Below are positions 8,229 to 15,792 of a stretch of 27,015 nt of DNA, piece by piece. The translations under genes were made by a program, and so were the position numbers. This DNA is from MGBC131033 sp910585655. Its GTDB lineage: Bacteria; Bacillota; Clostridia; Lachnospirales; Lachnospiraceae. The stretch lies in NCBI GenBank assembly GCA_949502025.1, contig CATBCG010000065.1, positions 1 to 27,015 of the forward strand, read 5' to 3'. Numbering within the stretch: position 1 is the first letter of the stretch; every line of letters starts with the position of its first letter. The notes under the pieces were generated by a model, which worked only from the letters and a program-made list of their open reading frames with translations, was not told the origin of the DNA and ran no database searches.

Positions 8229-8257
8229 ATTATAGTATAACTTGTCTGTGGTGGCAA
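8229..8257 (-). promoter_or_regulatory. nagBA promoter
   Basis: On the minus strand a -35 TTGCCA (8257-8252), a 17-base spacer and a perfect -10 TATAAT (8234-8229) are seen, about 70 bases upstream of nagB. Confidence 0.78.
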
Positions 8258-8277
8258 GGAAGAAATAAAAGAGAAGG

Positions 8278-8317
8278 CAAAGGTGCTTGACAAATCAATA
8301 GAAAGAGATTACCTTTG
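8278..8317 (+). promoter_or_regulatory. Promoter with flanking inverted repeat, DUF4867 gene
   Basis: A perfect -35 TTGACA (8287-8292) is followed 17 bases later by a weak -10 TACCTT (8310-8315). An inverted repeat, CAAAGGT (8278-8284) and ACCTTTG (8311-8317), brackets the promoter and could be an operator. Confidence 0.45.
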
Positions 8318-8366
8318 TTTTAAGGAAAACTATTATATCAGAGTTTAAAACAGGAGGATAACAACG

Positions 8367-9029
8367 ATGAGAAACATTTATTCGGTGACAGACGCAGAGT
8401 TTTTGCCATACGGCAAGGTGTTAGAAGGCTATGAAACCGCCGGACTGGTAGAAGCTATGCGCCAGATCGCGCTGCCGGATCAGGGGATAGCCTATAAGCC
8501 TGGGATTGCTTCTTTGGAAAGCGAGCCGATTTTAGAGGAGCTGCGGGATCGCGCCTATGGCGGGATGACGGTACAGCTTGGGATGTGCTGGGGACGGAAT
8601 ACAAAGCTAAACTGCCTGGAATATCACAAAGACAGTGAAATCAATATCGGCACCGAGGAATTTGTTTTGCTGCTGGCTAAGTTAGAAGAGGTGGAAGACG
8701 GAGTTTTGGATACGGCGAAGGTAAAGGCGTTTCGAGTGCCGGCTGGGACGGTCGTAGAGGTGTATGCTACTACGCTGCATTATGCGCCATGTCATTTAGA
8801 GGCAGAAAAAGGCTTCCGGGTAGCCGTTGCCCTGCCGAAAGGCACCAATACCGACAAGCCGGAATGCGCCGTAAAAAATGCAGAAGATAAGCTACTGTGG
8901 GCGCGGAACAAATGGCTGCTTGCTCACGCAGACTCGGCGGAAGCAAAGCAGGGCGCTTATATAGGACTAACGGGAGAAAATCCGGATCTGGATACGTTTC
9001 TTACATCGGCGTCTTCTTCTCCACAATGA
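8367..9029 (+). CDS. DUF4867 family protein (cupin-like)
   Basis: A 220-aa soluble protein with the features I associate with DUF4867. The middle holds G-M-C-W-G-R-N-T-K-L-N-C-L-E-Y-H-K near residues 73-89 and R-V-P-A-G-T-V-V-E-V-Y-A-T-T-L-H-Y-A-P near 129-147, the spacing of His/Glu ligands in a cupin barrel. No catalytic role is established for the family; sugar binding or isomerisation is only a guess from fold and from the divergent nagBA operon. The ribosome site is CAGGAGG. Its last 29 bp overlap the end of the convergent 59-aa gene. Confidence 0.75.
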   Translation: MRNIYSVTDAEFLPYGKVLEGYETAGLVEAMRQIALPDQGIAYKPGIASLESEPILEELRDRAYGGMTVQLGMCWGRNTKLNCLEYHKDSEINIGTEEFVLLLAKLEEVEDGVLDTAKVKAFRVPAGTVVEVYATTLHYAPCHLEAEKGFRVAVALPKGTNTDKPECAVKNAEDKLLWARNKWLLAHADSAEAKQGAYIGLTGENPDLDTFLTSASSSPQ

Positions 9030-9180
9030 TATAGGCGATTCCATATCCAAACATCATACAGCCAAGAAGTAATAAAAACTTTCGCGCCAGTTCCGGCAGG
9101 CTTCCAGAACAAGCCAATGTCAGAATCAAAATCAAAAGCCCGCAAAGAGATAAAAGAAGCGCACGAAGAATCGGTTTCAT
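9001..9180 (-). CDS. 59-aa membrane protein, last gene of the ABC importer operon
   Basis: A small protein starting MKPILRALLL. Two hydrophobic segments (about residues 5-24 and 34-53) are separated by a short polar turn; the end is E-K-K-T-P-M. Its ATG overlaps the TGA of the ATPase gene as ATGA, and GGAG lies 11-14 bases upstream, so translational coupling is likely. I do not recognise a family. Position suggests a small accessory subunit or an unrelated two-helix protein carried in the transporter operon. It overlaps the DUF4867 gene by 29 bp at the 3' end. Confidence 0.72.
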   Translation of the reverse strand: MKPILRALLLSLCGLLILILTLACSGSLPELARKFLLLLGCMMFGYGIAYIIVEKKTPM

Positions 9181-9797
9181 AAAAGAATCAGCTCCTTTCC
9201 AAAAAAATCTGCCTCGTCCGGATTATGGGTGACGAGGAGCGTGGTAATGCCTGTCAGGGAAGTACGCAGATAGTCGCAGACCACCTGATATAGTTCTAAA
9301 TCAAAGCCCTTGAGCGGTTCGTCTAAAAGGACAAGCGACCAAGGGCTTTGCCCGTTAGAAGCTTTGACGCTGTAAGGCAGGTGACGAGCTGCCAGTACGG
9401 CGCGTACGATAGCAACACGACGCTGCATTCCGCCGGATAATTCTCGGACGGGCTTGCCTTCGTAGTCGGTCAGTCTGACTTTTTGCAATTCTTTGCGAAT
9501 TTCTTCCAAAGAGAGGGACGGAAGCACCAGTCTAAGGTTGGTGATCGTATCCAGTTTCGGACAGAGCCTGTTTTCCTGAAATACCATAGACAGCACGGGC
9601 GGGGTATGATCCGGGTACTGGATATAGCCGGAATCCGGCTGCTCTAAGCCTGCAATCAGACGCAGCAGCGTTGTTTTTCCGGAGCCGGAAGGTCCCATAA
9701 GAACAGTACAGACGCCTGTCTGAAAAGAGCCGGAAAAGTTTTTTAAAACCGATTGATTTCCATAAGATTTTGAAAGTGCGGTAATGGTAAAATCCAT
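9177..9797 (-). CDS. ABC importer ATPase (NitT/TauT type)
   Basis: A 206-aa ATPase, short compared with the usual ~250 aa of SsuB/TauB. Walker A is GPSGSGKTT (35-43), the Q-loop is VFQEN with Q74, the signature is LSGGMQ (120-125), Walker B is LVLLDE with E160, and the switch His is H191. About ten extra residues (roughly 139-152) lie between the signature helix and Walker B. I chose the ATG at 9797 with GAGGAGGG upstream instead of the longer in-frame start at 9818, which would overlap the permease. It powers the permease encoded upstream. Confidence 0.9.
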   Translation of the reverse strand: MDFTITALSKSYGNQSVLKNFSGSFQTGVCTVLMGPSGSGKTTLLRLIAGLEQPDSGYIQYPDHTPPVLSMVFQENRLCPKLDTITNLRLVLPSLSLEEIRKELQKVRLTDYEGKPVRELSGGMQRRVAIVRAVLAARHLPYSVKASNGQSPWSLVLLDEPLKGFDLELYQVVCDYLRTSLTGITTLLVTHNPDEADFFGKELILL

Positions 9798-9810
9798 CTG
9801 AATCCCTCCT

Positions 9811-10632
9811 CTAAACAAAGCGCTTTACCAACAATCTTACTATTCGTATCACGACAAATTCCAGTAAAAAACTGATCACTACAATCACAAACGTCCAGGC
9901 AAACAGCTCCGGAGTCATCAGATAAAGTTTCGCCTCGTAAAGTTTTTCTCCGATAGAACCGGAAGGCAGCCCAATGATTTCCGCAGCAATGCCGGATTTA
10001 AAGCACAGTCCCAAACCGACTGAACAGGCGGAAAGCAGGTAAGGGAGAACCGCCGGCAGATAAAGATAGCGCAGCCTGCGCGCAAGGGAGATTCGGAAGA
10101 CCTGTGCCATTTCCAACAGCTCCTGACTGGTTTCTCTGATCCCTGCTAACAAATTCGTATAAACAATCGGAAGTACCATAAGAAAAGAAATCAGTACAGA
10201 AAGACTACGAGAGGAAACCCAAAGCAGAGCCAGGATAATAAAAGAGGCGACAGGGATGGCTTTGATTAGACGCAGCACCGGGGAAATCAACTCCTCGATA
10301 AGAGGGCAAAGCCAGGAGAGAACCGCCAGCAGAATGCCCGTTACCAGAGCCAGCAAAAAACCAGCCGTAATACGGACAAAGGAAAATAAAACAGAGGACC
10401 AAAAGGAAGGTTCCGTAGCCAGCTTCCAGAGAGCCGTTAAGGTCTGTAACGGGGAAACCAAAAGAATCGTATTGGCTATCCGGCGGGCTGCCAGTTCCCA
10501 GACAAGCAGCCAAAAGAACAGGCAGGCAGCCTTTCGTAAGGGGCTGCCTGCCTGCCGGGTCTGCGTTCGACAGCCATAGCGCCGATGCTTATATTCTGGT
10601 TTCCAGGCAGGGCGATGGTCTCGAAGCTTCAT
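9811..10632 (-). CDS. ABC importer permease (BPD_transp_1, SsuC/TauC-like)
   Basis: A 273-aa inner-membrane protein with a basic N terminus and about six helices, the first near residues 36-50. The cytoplasmic coupling loop (EAA motif) is at about 174-198, E-M-A-Q-V-F-R-I-S followed by Y-L-P-A-V-L-P. It lies between the binding-protein and ATPase genes on the same strand, 24 bp after the former and 13 bp before the latter, as expected of a complete importer. Substrate class (nitrate, sulfonate or thiamine precursor) cannot be set from sequence alone. Confidence 0.9.
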   Translation of the reverse strand: MKLRDHRPAWKPEYKHRRYGCRTQTRQAGSPLRKAACLFFWLLVWELAARRIANTILLVSPLQTLTALWKLATEPSFWSSVLFSFVRITAGFLLALVTGILLAVLSWLCPLIEELISPVLRLIKAIPVASFIILALLWVSSRSLSVLISFLMVLPIVYTNLLAGIRETSQELLEMAQVFRISLARRLRYLYLPAVLPYLLSACSVGLGLCFKSGIAAEIIGLPSGSIGEKLYEAKLYLMTPELFAWTFVIVVISFLLEFVVIRIVRLLVKRFV

Positions 10633-10656
10633 AGTTCATATCCTTTCTTGTTTCGG

Positions 10657-11676
10657 TTATTTTAAGTAGAAATCCTCTGCCGGAAGCGTACCGCCGACTG
10701 CTTTTGGATTCTGCTCAAACAAAACGGTTAAATAGGCGGACGCTTTTTGCTGCATATCCTCTCCGGTGATTAAGGTGATATTACAATATGGAATCGCCTT
10801 GGTGGCAACTGCCGCTTTGAAAATATCGAACTTTTCTACAAGAGCCGCCGCCTCTTCAATGTTGGCGTTGACAAAATCAACCGAAGCTTGATAGTCTGCT
10901 AAAAAATCTTCTACCGCCTGCGGATGCTCCTCGGCAAAAGCAGCGTTGACGACCAGAACGCCTGTGACGACGGTGCTGTTATCGTTTCGCGCTTCCCATT
11001 CTTTTGTCACATCAAGAGCAATACGAACGTTGTCATTGTTCATCATAACGGTAGTGACGTATGGCTGCGGAAGCATGGCAATCGCATCTTCTGCTTCGGA
11101 AAGAACAGCAGCGACCTCTGCAGCTTCGGATTTGTATTCAATGGTGACATCCTTAGCCGGATCAAGACCGGCTGATAATAAAAGCTGGTTTAAGGTGTAT
11201 TCCGGAGTAGTTCCTTTTCCGGTAGAATAAATAGTTTTGCCCTTTAAATCCTCTACGGACTGGATGGTCTCCCCGGTTTCTACGATATACAATACGCCTA
11301 GGGTATTGATGGCTGCCAGCTTTACCTTTCCCTCGGAATTGTTGTACAATACGGACGCCAGGTTGCAGGGAACGGCTGCCATAGCAAGCTCTCCGCTGAT
11401 TAGTTTCGGAGTGATTTCATCGGCGGTACCTGCCAGAGTGAACTGGTAGCGGTTTGCCGTAGTGCCGGCTTCTGCCTGTTCCATCATCTCTACCATACCG
11501 ATAGCCGTCGGACCTTTTAGCGCGCCTACCGCGATATCAAGCTGTTCGAGAGACGCGGCGTCCGGTTCGGTATCCGGCGTGGTAGTTTGGTCTTGCTTCT
11601 TTTTCCCGCATGCCGCCAGCATGCCGATACAAAGAACCAGTACCAGAAGGACTCCAAGTGTTTGTTTTGTTTTCAT
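10657..11676 (-). CDS. Substrate-binding lipoprotein (SsuA/THI5-like)
   Basis: A 339-aa protein with a lipoprotein signal: basic start MKTKQ, hydrophobic stretch, and lipobox L-A-A-C at residues 20-23. A Thr/Asp-rich linker follows and then a periplasmic-binding fold. The body carries A-V-G-A-L-K-G-P-T-A-I-G near 51-62 and G-K-T-I-Y-S-T-G-K-G-T-T-P near 145-157, typical of the NMT1/SsuA group that binds small anionic or heterocyclic ligands. First gene of the importer operon. No riboswitch fold is evident in the ~65-base leader, which argues weakly against thiamine control. Confidence 0.9.
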   Translation of the reverse strand: MKTKQTLGVLLVLVLCIGMLAACGKKKQDQTTTPDTEPDAASLEQLDIAVGALKGPTAIGMVEMMEQAEAGTTANRYQFTLAGTADEITPKLISGELAMAAVPCNLASVLYNNSEGKVKLAAINTLGVLYIVETGETIQSVEDLKGKTIYSTGKGTTPEYTLNQLLLSAGLDPAKDVTIEYKSEAAEVAAVLSEAEDAIAMLPQPYVTTVMMNNDNVRIALDVTKEWEARNDNSTVVTGVLVVNAAFAEEHPQAVEDFLADYQASVDFVNANIEEAAALVEKFDIFKAAVATKAIPYCNITLITGEDMQQKASAYLTVLFEQNPKAVGGTLPAEDFYLK

Positions 11677-11747
11677 GATTTTTTTCTCCTTTTCTTCTTA
11701 CTCAGGACGAACCCTTGTGATTAGATTTGGAATGATTTCCGCAGGCT

Positions 11748-11776
11748 ATTATAGCACAGGAATGGAAAAGGTGCAA
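11748..11776 (-). promoter_or_regulatory. Promoter of the ABC importer operon
   Basis: On the minus strand: -35 TTGCAC (11776-11771), 17-base spacer, -10 TATAAT (11753-11748). The predicted start is about 65 bases from the lipoprotein gene. It is back to back with the promoter of the barstar-like gene, 8 bases apart. Confidence 0.8.
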
Positions 11777-11784
11777 GTTCAGTC

Positions 11785-11812
11785 TTTACATTTTGAAGAA
11801 CTATGCTAATAT
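11785..11812 (+). promoter_or_regulatory. Promoter of the barstar-yqeG-amidase operon
   Basis: -35 TTTACA (11785-11790), 16-base spacer, -10 TAATAT (11807-11812), about 80 bases upstream of the barstar-like gene. Confidence 0.65.
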
Positions 11813-11895
11813 AAATATAAAGCTGGAAGTATCTAAGGTTTTTAAGAGCCAAAGCAGATGTCTGATAGCGCAAGAAAGAAAGGACGAGGAAGAGA

Positions 11896-12156
11896 ATGAA
11901 GGAAATTATTATTGAATGCAGTGAGATGGAGACAAAGAGCCAGGCAATGGAGGCTTTGGGAAAAAGTCTGATGGCAAGAGGAGGTATCTCCGATTTGGAT
12001 TCGCTGTACGAATGTCTGGTAGGGCTTGACGAGCCGGTGGAAATTACGTTTGAGGACGTGGATTTGCTGGATGTATATTTGGGAGAATTTGGAGAAGAAC
12101 TTTTGGCTACCTTTGAGCAGGCTGCCAAGGAAAATGAAAATATTGAACTGATTTAA
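11896..12156 (+). CDS. Barstar family protein (RNase inhibitor-like)
   Basis: An 86-aa acidic protein with the barstar layout: strand K-E-I-I-I-E-C, a helix, the D-L-D-S-L-Y-E-C-L helix that in barstar holds the residues blocking the RNase active site, then strand P-V-E-I-T-F-E and a final strand N-I-E-L-I. The length is that of barstar (~90 aa). No secreted barnase-like RNase is nearby, so it is an orphan inhibitor; chromosomal orphans of this kind are common and their targets unknown. It is followed 17 bp later by yqeG on the same strand. Confidence 0.78.
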   Translation: MKEIIIECSEMETKSQAMEALGKSLMARGGISDLDSLYECLVGLDEPVEITFEDVDLLDVYLGEFGEELLATFEQAAKENENIELI

Positions 12157-12173
12157 CAGAAACGGAGAAGAAG

Positions 12174-12731
12174 ATGTGGTTAGAACAGTTTTACCCGGAT
12201 GAATGTGCCGAGTCGGTTTATCAGATCGATTTTTCCGAATGGTATAAAAAGGGCTATCGGGGCGTGATGTTTGACATTGACAATACCTTAGTGCCGCATG
12301 GAGCAGACGCGACAGCGGAGGCTGTGGCTTTTTTTAAGAAATTGCAGGAAATGGGATGGAAAACCTGCTTGATTTCCAATAATAAAGAAGCAAGGGTAAA
12401 GCGTTTTAATCAGGAAATCAAAAGTCTTTACCTCTACGACGCCCATAAGCCTTTTAGGGCAGGCTATCAAAAGGCGATGAAACTAATGGGGACAAAGCCG
12501 GAAAATACGCTGCTGATAGGCGATCAGCTTTTTACGGATGTTTACGGAGCGAAGCGTTCTGGGATTTACAGCATTTTGACAGCGCCGATTCATCCAAAGG
12601 AGGAAATTCAGATTGTGCTAAAACGCCGTCTGGAACGAGTTGTGCTGCATTTTTACGAGAAGGAAACAGGAAAAAAACAAAGAACACGGCAAAGGAAGCG
12701 GCAGACGGATGGACAGACGAAACGGAAGTGA
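12174..12731 (+). CDS. yqeG: YqeG family HAD-IIIA phosphatase
   Basis: A 185-aa HAD phosphatase with the complete motif set: F-D34-I-D36-N-T, S68 in L-I-S-N-N, K92-P, and G-D117-Q-L-F-T-D122. The family is conserved in Firmicutes, where yqeG often sits beside yqeH and aroE; aroE lies close by here too, which supports the name. The physiological substrate is unsettled (a phosphatidylglycerophosphate-type phosphatase role is known for related proteins). The C-terminal tail is very basic. The last 23 bp overlap the amidase gene. Confidence 0.9.
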   Translation: MWLEQFYPDECAESVYQIDFSEWYKKGYRGVMFDIDNTLVPHGADATAEAVAFFKKLQEMGWKTCLISNNKEARVKRFNQEIKSLYLYDAHKPFRAGYQKAMKLMGTKPENTLLIGDQLFTDVYGAKRSGIYSILTAPIHPKEEIQIVLKRRLERVVLHFYEKETGKKQRTRQRKRQTDGQTKRK

Positions 12732-13476
12732 AGCCAGGGGAAGGATGGCGAGGGGAGCTGCCAGGAGAAGAAAAAAGAGAAAAAGCAAGCGTCTGGGATT
12801 TCTTTTGGTGTTCAGCCTTTTGACGTTTACTGCGATCGGCGCTTTTCTCTCCCAGGAGCCAAAGCGGCAGCTAGCAAGACTAGAACGCCTGGAACGGCTG
12901 CGCGCAGAGCAGTCGCATCAGGATCGGCAAACGGATTCCTCCTATATGAGCCAGGATACAAAGGAAGGCGGAAACAAAGAAGGAAGTGAGTTTCCGGAAT
13001 GGATTGACGTCCAGTTAATCGAGATAGACGGAGCGGCTAGACGGGGAGAGCGGCTGGAGGCGGTTCGGGATATTGTGGTGCATTATGTAGGGAATCCGGA
13101 AACGACGGCGCAGCAGAACCGGGATTATTTTAACAATCCGGATTCTGAGGTAAGCGCTCATTTTGTCGTAGGAATAGAAGGAGAAGTGATCCAGTGCGTT
13201 CCGCTGACAGAGAAATCCTCTGCCAGCAATGACCGGAATAAGGATACGATTTCTATTGAGGTTTGCCACGTAGATGAAACCGGCGAGTTTAGTGCAGAAG
13301 CGTACAACGCGCTGGTCAAGCTGACGGCTTGGCTGTGTCGGGCAACCGGGTTAAATGAAAAACATGTCATCAGGCATTATGATGTTACCGGTAAAAATTG
13401 TCCCTTGTATTTTGTAGAACATCCGGAGGCATGGAGCCTTTTTCGGAAGGATGTCAAACAAGCGTTAAAACGTTAG
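12709..13476 (+). CDS. Membrane-anchored N-acetylmuramoyl-L-alanine amidase (Amidase_2)
   Basis: A 255-aa peptidoglycan hydrolase. A strongly basic N terminus leads into one helix (about 29-47), a likely signal anchor, since no lipobox is seen. A charged, coiled-coil-like stretch (51-95) precedes the amidase domain. The T7-lysozyme-type zinc ligands are present: H125 in V-V-H-Y, H223 in R-H-Y-D-V-T-G-K-N-C-P, and C231. The K229 before the Cys is also the T7-type catalytic Lys. I start at 12709, inside the yqeG reading frame, since upstream residues look like out-of-frame yqeG sequence; an ATG at 12745 is also possible. The stop overlaps that of aroE by 12 bp. Confidence 0.85.
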   Translation: MDRRNGSEARGRMARGAARRRKKRKSKRLGFLLVFSLLTFTAIGAFLSQEPKRQLARLERLERLRAEQSHQDRQTDSSYMSQDTKEGGNKEGSEFPEWIDVQLIEIDGAARRGERLEAVRDIVVHYVGNPETTAQQNRDYFNNPDSEVSAHFVVGIEGEVIQCVPLTEKSSASNDRNKDTISIEVCHVDETGEFSAEAYNALVKLTAWLCRATGLNEKHVIRHYDVTGKNCPLYFVEHPEAWSLFRKDVKQALKR

Positions 13477-14361
13477 AGATGATTTGATTATATCAATTGG
13501 CATCTCCTGCCCTGTCCATAGCCGAAACGCTTCGGCTCCCTGATAGAGCAGCATATACATACCGTTAAAGGTTTTGAGACCAGCCTGCTCAGCCATCGCC
13601 AGCAGACGGGTTTTCTTTGGATGATAGATGATATCCGATACGACCAGATGCGGATGAAAATAGGAGGCGTCCGGGATAAGACATCCCTCTACATCCGGTG
13701 TCATTCCGACGGAAGTGGCGTTGATTAAAAGGTCGCTGTTTTGCAGCTCCTGCCGGAAGCGTTTGTCGTCCTCATACTGGTAAAGACTAAGGCAGCAGGA
13801 CGTTTCCTGCCGCAGCGTTTGAAGGATTGTTTCCATACGCTGGAAATTAGCGCCGCTCCGGTTAAATATGGTAACGGCGGCTGCGCCGTCTAACGCCGCC
13901 TGTACTACGATAGAAACGGCAGCTCCTCCGGCTCCTAAAAGTGTGATCCGACTTCCTGCCAAGACAAAGCCAGCGTCTTTGGCAGCGCGCAGATAGCCGA
14001 TGCCATCGGTGGTATGCCCGGTTAGGACACCATTTTCATTGACTACCGTATTGACAGCGCCGCTTAGCCTGGCAGCAGGAGAAAGCCGATCGCACAGGCT
14101 GCACATCAGGTTTTTATCCGGCATGGTCAGGTTCCAGCCTCTGGCGCCCAAAAGCTTTAGAGCTTCGACCGCCTGCGCAAGCTGTGTTGTATCAATATCA
14201 AAAGCCAAATAGGAATAGTCCAGTCCTAGCTTGGAACATGCCAGGTTGTGCATGGCTGGAGAAATGCTATGGGCAACCGGAGAACCAAGCAGGCAAAGCA
14301 GCTCTGTCCGTCCGGAATGATTGTGGATAAGAGGGGTTTTGGAATAATCAAATACATTCAT
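13465..14361 (-). CDS. aroE: Shikimate dehydrogenase (YdiB-like)
   Basis: A 298-aa enzyme reducing 3-dehydroshikimate to shikimate. Substrate-site serines lie in H-S-I-S-P-A-M-H (31-38), the catalytic Lys is K83 in N-L-T-M-P-D-K, N104-T is in G-A-V-N-T, and D119 is in T-T-D-G. The nucleotide loop is GAGGA (143-147). The N-L-T-M-P-x-K and S-P-A-A-x-L-x-G-A blocks resemble YdiB, which accepts both quinate and shikimate. The ATG at 14361 is chosen because GGGAG sits 7 bases upstream; ten more in-frame codons exist before it without a ribosome site. Divergent from aroD-aroK. Confidence 0.93.
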   Translation of the reverse strand: MNVFDYSKTPLIHNHSGRTELLCLLGSPVAHSISPAMHNLACSKLGLDYSYLAFDIDTTQLAQAVEALKLLGARGWNLTMPDKNLMCSLCDRLSPAARLSGAVNTVVNENGVLTGHTTDGIGYLRAAKDAGFVLAGSRITLLGAGGAAVSIVVQAALDGAAAVTIFNRSGANFQRMETILQTLRQETSCCLSLYQYEDDKRFRQELQNSDLLINATSVGMTPDVEGCLIPDASYFHPHLVVSDIIYHPKKTRLLAMAEQAGLKTFNGMYMLLYQGAEAFRLWTGQEMPIDIIKSSLTF

Positions 14362-14481
14362 ATGGATTCTCCCTTTCTTAATTGGTATCAAGCAGTTCCA
14401 GTATACCAGCCGGAAGCAGATTTCTCAAGAAAAATAATGTTCCAGACAGAAAGAAAATAAGGGATAAGGGGGTTTATAAAA

Positions 14482-15705
14482 ATGGAAAAACAAATAGTGG
14501 AAATAAGGGGAGTGCGTATCGGGGAAGGAATACCAAAAATCTGTGTTCCGCTTACCGATACGACGATAGAGGAGTTATTAAAAAGCGCGGATGCCGTTGT
14601 AAAAAGCGGTCTGGCAGATCTGGTAGAGTGGCGTTTGGACTGGTTTTTAGCTGCCAAAGAGTCAAACCTACTGCCGGAAGCAATTAAAAAGCTTCGCAGC
14701 CGCTTAGGCGAGTTGCCGCTCCTTGCTACCATTCGTACCACCGAGGAAGGCGGCGAGTTAGCCTTGTCGCCGGAGGCGTATATGGAGAAAACGATATGGC
14801 TGGCAGAAACTGGATTGGTAGATCTTATGGATATTCAGGTGTTTTTTACAGGATGCGAGGAAAAAACAGAGAGCTTAATAAAAAGGCTTCAGGAAACGGG
14901 CGTCAAAGTAATCGGCTCCTGGCATTGTTTTAGAGAGACGCCTTCGCAGGAGCATATCGAATGGCGGTTAGAGGAAATTCAAAAAAGAGGAGCCGATATT
15001 TGCAAGATTGCCGTAATGCCAAAGCACCCGGCGGATGTCTGGAGACTGCTGCGTGCAACCAGACGGGCGAAAGAGCAGTTAATAAATCGTCCGTTGATTA
15101 CGATGTCGATGTCCGGGCTGGGCGTTGCCAGCCGGATGACCGGGGAATATACCGGATCTGCCGTAACCTTTGGGACGATTGGAACGGCAAGCGCGCCGGG
15201 TCAGATTCCGGCGTTGGAATTAAAACAAATCCTGACCGCCCTGCATGAAAAACGAAAGCTTGTTTTGATTGGGTTTATGGGAAGTGGAAAATCTACCCAG
15301 GGGGCGGCTCTGGCAGAAGGACTTGGCTGCCCGCTCTACGATACGGATCGGATGATTGAGGAAGTCGAAGGAATGTCGGTTCAGGAGCTGTTTGTACGCA
15401 AAGGGGAAGTCTATTTCAGACAGCAGGAAGCAGAAGTGTTAAAGAGACTCTCTCAACTAGAAGGGCTGGCAGTCGTTTCGACCGGCGGCGGTATGGCAGT
15501 AAACGAAAGCAACCATACGCCGATGCGGGAAATCGGGTTGGTGATATGCTTAAATATCCAGAAAGAGGAAGTTATGCGAAGGCTTCAGGGCGATAAGACA
15601 AGACCACTTTTAGCCGGAGCAAACCCGGAGGAAAAGATAGAAGAATTGCTGACGATCCGGACGCCGCTTTATAAAAAGGCAGCGGATGTCATGCTTTTTT
15701 TGTAA
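14482..15705 (+). CDS. aroDK: Fused type I 3-dehydroquinate dehydratase - shikimate kinase
   Basis: A 407-aa two-domain enzyme for two shikimate-pathway steps. Residues 1-255 are type I dehydroquinase: E49-W-R, H148 in S-W-H, Schiff-base Lys K175 in C-K-I-A-V-M-P, R218 in S-R-M-T-G-E, and Q241. Residues 259-407 are shikimate kinase: Walker A GFMGSGKS (264-271), D287-T-D, R313, G-G-G-M, R374-P-L-L, R393-T-P-L-Y. The kinase stops right after A-A-D, about 20 residues short of the usual end, beside a run of seven T (see findings). GGGGG lies about 10 bases before the ATG. aroE, the step between the two activities, is encoded divergently next door. Confidence 0.93.
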   Translation: MEKQIVEIRGVRIGEGIPKICVPLTDTTIEELLKSADAVVKSGLADLVEWRLDWFLAAKESNLLPEAIKKLRSRLGELPLLATIRTTEEGGELALSPEAYMEKTIWLAETGLVDLMDIQVFFTGCEEKTESLIKRLQETGVKVIGSWHCFRETPSQEHIEWRLEEIQKRGADICKIAVMPKHPADVWRLLRATRRAKEQLINRPLITMSMSGLGVASRMTGEYTGSAVTFGTIGTASAPGQIPALELKQILTALHEKRKLVLIGFMGSGKSTQGAALAEGLGCPLYDTDRMIEEVEGMSVQELFVRKGEVYFRQQEAEVLKRLSQLEGLAVVSTGGGMAVNESNHTPMREIGLVICLNIQKEEVMRRLQGDKTRPLLAGANPEEKIEELLTIRTPLYKKAADVMLFL

Positions 15706-15722
15706 GAATCCGAAAAAAGCTA

Positions 15723-15751
15723 TTGAAAAAATTTGAAACTTAGTATAGAAT
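15723..15751 (+). promoter_or_regulatory. efp promoter
   Basis: -35 TTGAAA (15723-15728), 17-base spacer, -10 TAGAAT (15746-15751), ending 41 bases before the efp start. Confidence 0.75.
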
Positions 15752-15792
15752 AGCCATAGTTACAGTAATGCGATTTGAAGGAGGAAATTTTT

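Noticed and set aside
8957..9145. 62-codon minus-strand frame overlapping DUF4867
   Set aside because: It is an out-of-frame shadow of the 59-aa gene at 9001-9180, which has the better start, helices and coupling.
15707..15770. Separate short gene between aroDK and efp
   Set aside because: The open codons come only from a -1 slip at the T run and overlap the efp promoter; there is no start codon.
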